From: an uncultured Clostridia bacterium
GTDB taxonomy: Bacteria; Bacillota; Clostridia; Peptostreptococcales; Anaerovoracaceae
Assembly (NCBI GenBank): GCA_937889655.1
Contig: CALBZG010000098.1
Location: 1-18,451 of the forward strand
Direction of reading: 5' to 3'
Length of the DNA: 18,451 nucleotides
The notes under the pieces are model-generated. The model did no database searches and was not told the DNA's origin. It saw only the letters and a program-made list of their open reading frames with translations. Every line of letters starts with the position of its first letter. Within the stretch, counting starts at the first letter, position 1. The position numbers were made by a program, and so were the translations under genes. Below, piece by piece: positions 1 to 6,096 of this stretch.

Positions 1-424
1 CCACGGGTTCCGCTTTGGGAAGCGGCGCAAAAATCGGCTCAAAAACCGGCTCGTTATAAAATTCCAACTCAGGCTCGCTATAGGCCGCGGCCCTGGGCGC
101 ATCCATCCAAGATTGGACCGGCGGCGCAGGCGGAGAGGACGGCACAGGCGCAGGCGCCCACCATCCTTGGGGCTCATAAGGCGCGCGCGTCGCAGGCGCT
201 TCGGGAATGTGCGCATAGGATTCAGTCTGGATCGGTTCTATTTCGGCGAAAAGCTCTTCCGGTTCCCTTGGGGAGACTTCTTCCGCGACAGGCGTTCCCG
301 ACGGCCGTGTTTTCGGAACGGCTTCCGCAGCGGAGGCCTCTGCCGGGTCGATCACTTTCGTCCCGCACATGTCACAATAGGCTCTGTTTGGATCCAGGTC
401 GTATCCGCAGACTCTGCACTTCAT
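1..424 (-). CDS. Zinc-ribbon, proline-rich protein (3' part outside window)
   Basis: The gene starts at an ATG at 424-422, preceded by a GGAGG box (432-436), and stays open to the window edge, so only the first 141 codons are visible. The N-terminus has a CxxC...CxxC zinc ribbon (C3, C6, C17, C20). This is followed by a low-complexity segment rich in Pro, Glu and Ala that looks disordered. Proteins of this design (zinc-ribbon head, Pro/Ala-rich linker, often a distal membrane or globular domain) are common in Clostridia, but the defining C-terminal part is missing here, so no function is assigned. It is transcribed divergently from the lipoprotein gene at 527, with the two promoters overlapping in the 100-bp gap. 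Confidence 0.75.
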   Translation of the reverse strand, partial: MKCRVCGYDLDPNRAYCDMCGTKVIDPAEASAAEAVPKTRPSGTPVAEEVSPREPEELFAEIEPIQTESYAHIPEAPATRAPYEPQGWWAPAPVPSSPPAPPVQSWMDAPRAAAYSEPELEFYNEPVFEPIFAPLPKAEPV

Positions 425-437
425 TCCGTTTCCTCCG

Positions 438-490
438 TTGCGATAGCTTATACCTCATGATATTATAGTATAAATATGGTTTATGCGCAA
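438..490. promoter_or_regulatory. Overlapping divergent promoters
   Basis: Rightward: TTGCGA (438-443), 17-bp spacer, TATTAT (461-466), driving the lipoprotein gene. Leftward: TTGCGC (complement of 485-490), 17-bp spacer, TATAAT (complement of 462-467), driving the zinc-ribbon gene. The two -10 boxes occupy the same bases, so polymerase cannot sit on both at once. The -35 elements are weak (3-4 of 6 matches). Prediction from sequence only. Confidence 0.5.
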
Positions 491-526
491 GAATTGTGGA
501 TTTATTCTGCCTTAGAAAGGCCCGAA

Positions 527-1384
527 ATGAAAAAAACAGTCATTCTTTTCTCAGCGATCTTCACCCTGATCATCGGCATCGCAGTGACAGCCGGCGGATG
601 CGGCAGCCAGCTCGACCAGGGGCCGGCGCCAGAAGTGGCCGTCACCGTTACGGATAAAACAAATATTCCGGAAAATTATGATTCGGGCCAATACTCGGAC
701 CGGGTGGAATTTACATTTGACGTCGAAAATCTGACCGACAAAGACATCAAAGGCGTACAGGGCACTCTGCAGGTCCTGGACCTGTTCGACACCGAGATCC
801 TGTCCATCGGCACTGATTTTACGGGCGAGACCATACCGGCCAACAGCTCGGTCACCATCAAGGATCTGGGCCTGGATATCAACCAATTTATGGACACCCA
901 CCTAAAGTTGTACAACGAAGCATATGAAGATTTAAAATTCCAATACAACGTCACTCATGTCGTTTTTGCGGACGCCAAAACGGACGAAAACGCGCCCCTG
1001 GACTCCGCCGTTACCGGGCAAAAGGCAGAGGTGGTCGTGACCGGAAAAACCAACATGCCCAAGGATTACGACGCAGGCCGCTATTCACCTTGGATCGAAC
1101 TGACCTTCGACGTATTTAACCGGACCGGTCAGGACATCAAAGGGATCCAGGGCGTATTAACGGTCAAAGACATGTTCGGCGCGGACATCCTGTCCTCGCA
1201 GTGCGATTTTACCGGCAAGAATATACCTGCCGGCGGCTCCGCGGCTTTTGACGAGCTGGTCTTCGAAGTCAACGAATTTATGGATGAGCACGTAAAATTT
1301 TTCAACGAAAAATTCGAAGACCTTATCTTTGAATACCAGGTGACCAGCATCGTATACGCCGACGGGACAGCAGAAACGTTTTAG
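527..1384 (+). CDS. Lipoprotein with two tandem copies of one domain
   Basis: I chose the ATG at 527 because a GAAAGG box ends 6 bases before it and a signal peptide starts there; an upstream in-frame ATG at 476 would put 17 non-signal-like residues in front. The 285-residue product begins MKK, has a hydrophobic stretch and a lipobox-like AGGC with the lipidated Cys at about 25, so it is probably anchored to the outer face of the membrane. Two copies of a domain of about 115 residues follow (about 38-150 and 166-282). They share the order K-T-N-(I/M)-P, Y-D-(S/A)-G-(Q/R)-Y-S, a (V/I)-E-(F/L)-T-F-D-V strand, D-I-K-G-(V/I)-Q-G, D-F-T-G, then a helix with F-M-D and a closing V-(V/I)-(F/Y)-A-D. 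The strand-rich pattern suggests an Ig-like or FxLYD-like fold, but I do not recognise a named family. Confidence 0.85.
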   Translation: MKKTVILFSAIFTLIIGIAVTAGGCGSQLDQGPAPEVAVTVTDKTNIPENYDSGQYSDRVEFTFDVENLTDKDIKGVQGTLQVLDLFDTEILSIGTDFTGETIPANSSVTIKDLGLDINQFMDTHLKLYNEAYEDLKFQYNVTHVVFADAKTDENAPLDSAVTGQKAEVVVTGKTNMPKDYDAGRYSPWIELTFDVFNRTGQDIKGIQGVLTVKDMFGADILSSQCDFTGKNIPAGGSAAFDELVFEVNEFMDEHVKFFNEKFEDLIFEYQVTSIVYADGTAETF

Positions 1385-1406
1385 TCTCCCCGCCGGAACT
1401 TTTTTC

Positions 1407-1435
1407 TTGACAGTCCGTCAAGTCAATGGTAGTAT
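1407..1435 (+). promoter_or_regulatory. tRNA-Lys promoter
   Basis: A perfect -35 box TTGACA (1407-1412), a 17-bp spacer and TAGTAT (1430-1435) place transcription start about 22-25 bases before the tRNA. The strength of the match fits a stable-RNA gene. Confidence 0.7.
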
Positions 1436-1463
1436 CATTCTTGCGTCAAAAGCATATTTTTGT

Positions 1464-1539
1464 GCATCCATAGCTCAGTTGGTAGAGCACCTGACTCTTA
1501 ATCAGGGTGTCCAGGGTTCGAGCCCCTGTGGGTGTACCA
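1464..1539 (+). tRNA. tRNA-Lys (anticodon CTT)
   Basis: A complete 76-nt cloverleaf including an encoded CCA. Acceptor stem 1464-1470 pairs with TGGGTGT before discriminator A and CCA, with two G-T wobbles. The D stem is GCTC/GAGC, the anticodon stem CCTGA/TCAGG with loop CTCTTAA (anticodon CTT), the variable loop has 5 nt, and the T stem CAGGG/CCCTG encloses TTCGAGC. The gene has been used as an integration site: its 3' part from the anticodon loop on (1495-1540) is the left copy of a 46-bp direct repeat, so the island supplies or duplicates the 3' half while the tRNA stays intact. Confidence 0.97.
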
Positions 1540-1540
1540 A
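1495..1540 (+). repeat. Left attachment site (46-bp direct repeat, copy 1)
   Basis: Identical to 5959-6004, offset 4,464 bp. It covers the tRNA-Lys anticodon loop, variable loop, T arm, acceptor 3' strand and CCA plus one A. The match almost extends leftward: CTG then one mismatch (1491-1494 against 5955-5958). This is the usual outcome when a tyrosine recombinase integrates into a tRNA 3' half. Confidence 0.95.
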
Positions 1541-1547
1541 TTACAAG

Positions 1548-1582
1548 AATCCGCTAACTTCAACGGTTGGCGGATTTTTCTT
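1548..1582 (+). terminator. Rho-independent terminator carried in by the island, after tRNA-Lys
   Basis: Stem AATCCGCTAAC (1548-1558) pairs with GTTGGCGGATT (1566-1576) with one T-G pair, a 7-nt loop, and a T run at 1575-1579. It lies inside the island, so the element replaces the terminator that it displaced to 6005-6036. Confidence 0.85.
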
Positions 1583-1621
1583 GTTCATGGAAAATCGCAA
1601 ATTTTGGCGTGATCAGGGTGT

Positions 1622-1864
1622 CTACAATAGAACCTTATCCAAGTGCGAAATGCTTGATTTGGAAGCTATAAGCTGATTTGCCATGTGCAAATATCTACGA
1701 GTAGTCTGAGTGTCTTCATGTCCTAGCAATACCATAAGCTTGTATATATCTATATGCCCATATCTTTCATATTGATCTAAACAGTAGTTTGTTGCGAAGT
1801 TATGCCGAAGCTTATGGCTTGAAAATTCAAATGGTAAATCTTTTGATAGCTTACTGATCATCAA
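1622..1864 (-). CDS. Tyrosine integrase, C-terminal catalytic part
   Basis: This 80-residue frame holds the end of the catalytic domain of a phage-type tyrosine recombinase: H-K-L-R-H (second catalytic His/Arg box), L-L-G-H, and Y-L-H with the nucleophilic Tyr shortly after. These residues complete the set begun by the frame at 1861-2391, so together they are one integrase of about 256 residues broken by a -1 frame change. The stop of the first frame and the ATG of this one overlap as ATGA, so reinitiation could still make two polypeptides. No slippery heptamer is visible. The position beside the tRNA end of the island is where the integrase is expected. A disabled enzyme is the simplest reading; a sequencing error is possible. 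Confidence 0.75.
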   Translation of the reverse strand: MMISKLSKDLPFEFSSHKLRHNFATNYCLDQYERYGHIDIYKLMVLLGHEDTQTTRRYLHMANQLIASKSSISHLDKVLL

Positions 1865-2391
1865 CTTAATTGTGTTGCACGTATCGGCTTGCCGGTTCGA
1901 TCTACCATTAGCCTATTTGTTGAATATGGACATTTTTTAAGGTATTTGGTTAAATAGTTCATTGAGAGGTTTCCAAGCGGCACAGTACGTTCTTTATTGC
2001 CCTTTCCATGCACTCTTAAAAGCTTTTCCTTAAATGAAATGTCCGACACATTAATAAGGCTTACTTCCTTTTGCCTGAGCCCTGAATCAAGCATAAGTGT
2101 CACTATTAAACAATTCCTAATCCGCAGCCATTCAGGCTTTATTTGTATCGTCGAAAATATCCTTCTAATTTCTTCATCTTCATATATGTGAACATTCTTT
2201 CTTGGCGTTTTGGGTACTTTGATCTTCGATGAAAAACGGTTCTCAATATACTCCATTTCTTCAAGCCAATGCACAAAAGCTTTCACATGCCTTATGTATG
2301 TGCCATGTGTAGCCTTAGAAATATTTCTTTCGTAAAGCATAACTGAATATTGCGAAACGACTTCATAAGTGAATTGTTGCACAGGAAACAA
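1861..2391 (-). CDS. Tyrosine integrase, N-terminal and first catalytic part (frame-disrupted)
   Basis: The 176-residue frame carries a SAM-like DNA-binding N-terminal domain (roughly residues 5-60) and the first half of the catalytic domain, with the first catalytic Arg in D-S-G-L-R-Q-K-E and the Lys in the H-G-K-G-N-K-E-R-T-V-P-L hairpin. It stops just before the H-x-L-R-H box, which is encoded in the next frame at 1622-1864. The start is uncertain: the TTG at 2391 follows an in-frame stop at once and has no clear ribosome binding site. A short frame with a good GGGGGAA box sits just upstream (2404-2445) and may be the original N-terminus. The protein would insert and excise the island at tRNA-Lys; in its present split form activity is doubtful. 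Confidence 0.75.
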   Translation of the reverse strand: MFPVQQFTYEVVSQYSVMLYERNISKATHGTYIRHVKAFVHWLEEMEYIENRFSSKIKVPKTPRKNVHIYEDEEIRRIFSTIQIKPEWLRIRNCLIVTLMLDSGLRQKEVSLINVSDISFKEKLLRVHGKGNKERTVPLGNLSMNYLTKYLKKCPYSTNRLMVDRTGKPIRATQLS

Positions 2392-2403
2392 TTATGGTGG
2401 GCT

Positions 2404-2445
2404 TCAGTTTATGATCTTAGGTGCATACGAATGCTTCCTCATCAT
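2404..2445 (-). pseudogene. 13-codon leader, probably the detached integrase N-terminus
   Basis: An ATG pair (first ATG at 2445-2443) preceded by GGGGGAA opens a frame of 13 codons (M-M-R-K-H-S-Y-A-P-K-I-I-N) ending in TGA. The basic start with Y-A-P-K resembles the opening residues of many tyrosine integrases, and it has a far better ribosome binding site than the TTG at 2391. I infer that a small deletion or frameshift separated it from the body of the gene. It starts 15 bases after the KTSC stop codon, so it is in line with the cargo operon. Confidence 0.4.
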
Positions 2446-2460
2446 TTCCCCCAATTCCCC

Positions 2461-2676
2461 CTAATATATTCTTGAATATCTGTATATGCTTTTTATGTGA
2501 GCATTAAAATATTGACCAGCTGATGGTGCGCCGATTAAATTGTAATAATCATCAGAAAAAACATCGTAATATTCATATTCACTACCGTTTAGAAATCTTA
2601 CACCTAATGTTGAAGTCACTTCATCATATCTCACTTCTGAAAGGTTACTTGATGATACACTTACCCAATTACTCAT
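2461..2676 (-). CDS. KTSC-domain protein
   Basis: A 71-residue protein that is essentially one KTSC domain: V-S-S-S-N-L-S-E-V-R-Y-D, T-S-T-L-G-V-R-F, then Y-E-Y-Y-D-V containing the family's central YxY motif, and P-S-A-G-Q-Y-F-N with a closing I-x-x-x-Y. The family is named from a domain found at the C-terminus of some lysyl-tRNA synthetases and also as stand-alone proteins; its function is unknown, with RNA binding suggested. The ATG directly follows the HerA stop (TAA then ATG, no gap), with a GAGGAAAAG box inside the end of herA, so the two are almost surely translated together. In this context it is a candidate third component or regulator of the SIR2-HerA system. The functional link is inference. 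Confidence 0.85.
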   Translation of the reverse strand: MSNWVSVSSSNLSEVRYDEVTSTLGVRFLNGSEYEYYDVFSDDYYNLIGAPSAGQYFNAHIKSIYRYSRIY

Positions 2677-4461
2677 TTACTTTTCCTCACTTTCTCTTCT
2701 CCACATTTTAATTAACTGCTTATAATCCGCTTCCTGTGGTTTATCTTTTAACCATTGCTCTGATACTTTCGGATCAGAGCCCGATTTTGCAAATCGCGCC
2801 AAATCAAATTTTACTCTTAAAGGTATAATAGTTGATTCTCCGCTAACTATACACTCTCCTGTTCTTAGTATCGGGAGCAAATCAGTTATTGATTTTAAAT
2901 CATCTTGTATAGCGGCAGAAATCGCTGACCTATCTCTAAGGTTGTTCATCCTTAATGCTATAATTGTTCCCGATTGGCTCAGCACAGTTTCATCAATTTC
3001 CCCAGCACGTTGAGAAATTAAAAATAAACCAGCACCGTATTTTCTACCCTCTTTTGAAATCCTTCGAATAATAGTTTTGGCTATACCGTTTGTATCGTTC
3101 GATAAATATATATGGGCCTCCTCCAAGACAAACAACATAGGGGCATTTTTCCCAGATGCCTTTTGATCTTTAATTCTCAAGGATTCATAAACAAAACTTA
3201 ATATACTACCTGTAACTATTGGTATTATGTCAATAGGCGCCTCCGATAAATCCAGAATCGTAATTTTATGATTTCCAGAGAACCATTCATTTATTAAATT
3301 ATATAATTCCTTTTGTGGAACTCCTTCCGTACCTAAAGGCTTATACTCCCCTGGATGGAAAATAAAATTATATTTAGGATCAACCATTTTCAACCATAAC
3401 GAATCCGCAAATCTCCTTAACCCTCCGTTTGAATTCCCCAAAAAAGGTGGTGCTGCTCCCGCTCCAGCTGGCTTAAACTTTGATTTTTTTAAAGTTTCCC
3501 AGTCTCCCCTCTCACTATAAGCTTTTGTCTCTTTGGGCTTTGTCCGATCAGTGCATGTGAAATTTTCTTCTTCATCTATCTCAAACCACATTTTGTAAAG
3601 ATTATACGGTATAGGTGCATTATAATTAGCAGTTAATTTATTTATACCCATTTTGTCCAATGAGATTTCTTTTTTTTCATTTACCTTTGCAGATAAACCA
3701 TCATAAGCACGTGGCTCTAATTGAATTCCGATCACTTCCAATAAAGACAACGTTTCTAGTGCCCAAAATGGAATAAATAGAGGTTTTTCATTGTTTTCGC
3801 CCGCTTGAGGGTCGATTTTAAATATGTTTGCACTATTTTTGAACGTCTCTGAGTACTCACCGTGAGGATCAATGATTAATATTCTGCTCCCTTTCAACTC
3901 TAATTTTGACGATATTTGGTGCAAAAGAATTGATACCGCATTTGATTTACCAGAACCCGTTGATCCAAGTATTGCACAGTGTCTTGATATTAATTTATTC
4001 AAATCTAAATTTGCTCTTAATCCACTTGACTCGTTAATCGTTCCTATATCGATTGGATAGATATCTTTTGATTGTTTATATATACATTTAAGTAAGTCAT
4101 TTGAAACTAAATATACCCCATCTCCAACATTAGGATACTGACTTACGCCGCGTTCAAAATTTCCATTTTGTATTTCCCCGACTAAAACGGCCTCAACCCA
4201 CCTATGATCATCAATCAACTTCTCCATTTCCGTATTTTCAACTTCTTCCATTGATACTGCTGATATTCCAGTCCGAGTTATCAAAGCTATTGTAGTCGAA
4301 AGACCTAATGAAATAGCTAACAGTGTTCCAATTTGACCGATTTTGTAGGTTTCACCTTCGATAGAAATAATATTTGAATGTATATTTTTATTCATATGAA
4401 CCGAAACAGTCGAACCAGAAACGCTTACTATTGATCCAATATTATAATTACTGCTGTTCAT
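2677..4461 (-). CDS. herA: HerA-like ATPase of SIR2-HerA defence system
   Basis: About 594 residues, a hexameric FtsK/HerA-family ATPase. Visible parts (numbered from a GTG three codons upstream): an N-terminal HAS-barrel-like beta region (about 1-130); Walker A G-S-T-G-S-G-K-S at 169-176; D-P-H-G-E-Y at 201-206; Walker B M-L-F-V-L-E-E-A-H at 445-453; an Arg-rich R-R-I-S-K-E-G-R-K segment at 469-477; and the sensor I-S-Q-R near 485-488. I chose the ATG at 4461 because AGGTGA lies five bases before it; it overlaps the end of the SIR2 gene by 14 bp, indicating coupled translation. In characterised SIR2-HerA systems the ATPase assembles with the SIR2 protein into a large complex that depletes NAD on infection. 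Cellular HerA works with NurA in end resection, but no nurA is present here. Confidence 0.92.
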   Translation of the reverse strand: MNSSNYNIGSIVSVSGSTVSVHMNKNIHSNIISIEGETYKIGQIGTLLAISLGLSTTIALITRTGISAVSMEEVENTEMEKLIDDHRWVEAVLVGEIQNGNFERGVSQYPNVGDGVYLVSNDLLKCIYKQSKDIYPIDIGTINESSGLRANLDLNKLISRHCAILGSTGSGKSNAVSILLHQISSKLELKGSRILIIDPHGEYSETFKNSANIFKIDPQAGENNEKPLFIPFWALETLSLLEVIGIQLEPRAYDGLSAKVNEKKEISLDKMGINKLTANYNAPIPYNLYKMWFEIDEEENFTCTDRTKPKETKAYSERGDWETLKKSKFKPAGAGAAPPFLGNSNGGLRRFADSLWLKMVDPKYNFIFHPGEYKPLGTEGVPQKELYNLINEWFSGNHKITILDLSEAPIDIIPIVTGSILSFVYESLRIKDQKASGKNAPMLFVLEEAHIYLSNDTNGIAKTIIRRISKEGRKYGAGLFLISQRAGEIDETVLSQSGTIIALRMNNLRDRSAISAAIQDDLKSITDLLPILRTGECIVSGESTIIPLRVKFDLARFAKSGSDPKVSEQWLKDKPQEADYKQLIKMWRRESEEK

Positions 4462-5707
4462 TAAATTCACCTGCCATTTTTTTTAAAAAAGATGCCATTT
4501 CTTTAAAGTCACAGATTTTTAACTCTCCAAATCCATTGCAGACTTCCTTTTTTGTTTCAGGATCTTCCACTAAATCATAGGTAAAATAAGGCAAACTATC
4601 ATCAGGTGAATCTGGGCAGTTAGACATTTTAATTTGATAAATCTCTCCCTTATGTATTATTGTGCGAAACCCCAAAATGGTTATCTGATTTGATAATTTA
4701 CAAATTTTCTCATAGTGAGAATCTTTTACAACAGTATATTTATAATTACATTTTATTTCATCGAGATTGCACTTTTCACCTTCATCGAGCGGTAATTTAT
4801 CATATACAAATGCAAAGACTTGGGCCTTTCGATTTGCTTTCAGTGAGTTAATAATTATGTCATTAATATGATTGTCGTTAAATGAATAACCACAAACGAT
4901 CAATGTTCCTTCATTAGCCCTAATAGCAGAAGCAAATCTATCAAGCAAAATAGAGTATGGGAGTTTTTTTGTCTCATCATATTTCAATGATGATGGCAAA
5001 ATCATTATTTTATTTTTTTCTTCTCTTGATTTAATTATTTCGCCTTCCTGCGCGGACCATCCTAATGAGCCATGTACTTTCCACAGTTTGACATCCGGCA
5101 TTCTATAATTCCGATCTTCTATCGAGCTGGAATCGAAATACGGTACAAATCCTCCATTAAATCCATCATAGTATCTTATTTTTTGAAATTCTAAAGCAAG
5201 TTCTAATAGGTAGTCATAATTGGGGGTGAATATTTCACACCCAATTGTACTATTTCTATGAGTTAACCATTCTGCAAACTTTAAATGTGGGGAGAGTTTA
5301 ATTATCTCGTTATATGACCCTTTACTATCAGGCTTGATATTTTTACAGATTTCATTATTAAAAAGCAGAACAAGCCGTTCGAGGAAGTCACTTAATTCGC
5401 TATGATTTAACCCTAAAAGTTTTTCTTTACCCACAGCAATTAACTTATTCGAAAGACACGAGAAAACAAATTCAATTGTAAAGCTTTTTGTGTTATCATT
5501 AGCTTCAGTTTTCAAAAATTCCCATGCAGCTTTATCCTTTTCAATATTTGACGCAATTATCTCATTTTCAATATTTGATGTTATAACTTGAATGTCGGGA
5601 ACGTAATCAATTGAAATTCCAGCTCCAAAAAGAAAAGATAGATCCCGGTTGCTATTAATATGGCTACTAAAAGCTTCCATAATTTTTGTTACATCAATAT
5701 GTTCCAT
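4448..5707 (-). CDS. SIR2-family NAD-hydrolase-type defence protein
   Basis: A 419-residue protein with a SIR2-like Rossmann domain: NAD-binding G-A-G-I-S (28-32), T-P-N-Y-D (161-165) with the conserved Asn/Asp, K-V-H-G-S-L-G-W (210-217) with the likely catalytic His212, and C-G-Y-S-F-N-D-N-H-I (272-281). It lacks the zinc module of deacetylase sirtuins, as usual for defence SIR2 proteins that consume NAD. A C-terminal region of about 120 residues has no family I recognise. I chose the ATG at 5707 since GGGGAG sits seven bases upstream; an ATG at 5722 would place that box inside the gene. It is first of the sir2-herA-KTSC operon and overlaps herA. Expected role: the toxic effector of an abortive-infection response. 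Confidence 0.92.
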   Translation of the reverse strand: MEHIDVTKIMEAFSSHINSNRDLSFLFGAGISIDYVPDIQVITSNIENEIIASNIEKDKAAWEFLKTEANDNTKSFTIEFVFSCLSNKLIAVGKEKLLGLNHSELSDFLERLVLLFNNEICKNIKPDSKGSYNEIIKLSPHLKFAEWLTHRNSTIGCEIFTPNYDYLLELALEFQKIRYYDGFNGGFVPYFDSSSIEDRNYRMPDVKLWKVHGSLGWSAQEGEIIKSREEKNKIMILPSSLKYDETKKLPYSILLDRFASAIRANEGTLIVCGYSFNDNHINDIIINSLKANRKAQVFAFVYDKLPLDEGEKCNLDEIKCNYKYTVVKDSHYEKICKLSNQITILGFRTIIHKGEIYQIKMSNCPDSPDDSLPYFTYDLVEDPETKKEVCNGFGELKICDFKEMASFLKKMAGEFNEQQ

Positions 5708-5954
5708 AATATTACTCCCCATATTAATTGCTTGCTAATTTAAGTATCATCTGGCTATTAAATAAAGTGAAAATTGAATTTTATGCTGTACTTTTATAAA
5801 GTCTATGTGCTAATTTCCACGTTCATCATAGCTTAGATTTTCTGAAATACGTCTTCCTAATTTTGTATTTATTTTCCATATAGGTTTATTATAGGATTTA
5901 TATTTTAATATTACAACACTTCCAAAATTTTATTTAAAAAGTAACAATATCTAT
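5708..5954 (-). promoter_or_regulatory. AT-rich leader with candidate promoter of the sir2-herA-KTSC operon
   Basis: These 247 bases hold no gene. The best promoter candidate on the minus strand is TAGACT (complement of 5800-5805), 16-bp spacer, TAAAAT (complement of 5778-5783), about 70 bases before the SIR2 start. The AT richness produces many near-matches, so this is weak. I see no clear operator or regulator gene, so expression may be constitutive with control at the protein level. Confidence 0.35.
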
Positions 5955-5958
5955 CTGC

Positions 5959-6004
5959 CTCTTAATCAGGGTGTCCAGGGTTCGAGCCCCTGTGGGTGTA
6001 CCAA
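5959..6004 (+). repeat. Right attachment site (46-bp direct repeat, copy 2)
   Basis: Second perfect copy of the tRNA-Lys 3' half. It lacks the acceptor 5' strand and D arm, so it is not a second tRNA gene. It marks the far boundary of the island; GC content rises right after it, and the original tRNA terminator follows. Confidence 0.95.
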
Positions 6005-6036
6005 GAAAAAATCCGCATCGGAAGATGCGGGTTTTT
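6005..6036. terminator. Native tRNA-Lys terminator, now stranded; bidirectional
   Basis: CCGCATC (6013-6019), loop GGAA, GATGCGG (6024-6030), then a T run. Its position right behind the right repeat shows it was the tRNA's own terminator before insertion. A run of A before the stem gives a T run on the other strand, so it can also end hicAB transcription coming from the right. Confidence 0.85.
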
Positions 6037-6096
6037 AATACACAGACCCACGGCGCTCGAAGCGCCCGGGCGTTGTTAACACAACTTAGCTTCTAA

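Larger units (their letters stand above)
1495..6004. mobile_element. tRNA-Lys-integrated defence island
   Basis: A 46-bp perfect direct repeat marks both ends and gives an excisable unit of 4,464 bp. The content is markedly AT-rich against a GC-rich backbone. It carries a tyrosine integrase next to the tRNA end and three cargo genes (SIR2-like, HerA-like, KTSC), all on the minus strand. There are no capsid, conjugation or replication genes, so it is a minimal integrative island or satellite that would need help to transfer. The integrase lies in two reading frames, so the element may now be fixed. Confidence 0.9.

Noticed and set aside
1407..1676. Plus-strand frame across the tRNA
   Set aside because: It reads through the tRNA-Lys gene and its terminator; not a protein gene.
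1855..1870. Programmed -1 frameshift in the integrase
   Set aside because: No slippery X-XXY-YYZ heptamer and no clear downstream stimulator; mutation or reinitiation is simpler.
2677..5707. HerA-NurA DNA repair operon
   Set aside because: No NurA nuclease; the partner is a SIR2-fold protein, which is the defence configuration.
5959..6003. Second tRNA-Lys gene
   Set aside because: Only the 3' half from the anticodon loop on is present; no acceptor 5' strand or D arm. It is the duplicated attachment site.
6052..6085. GGCGCT/AGCGCC and GTTGT/ACAAC hairpins as hicAB terminators
   Set aside because: No T run follows either stem on the minus strand; the hairpin at 6013-6030 is the better terminator.
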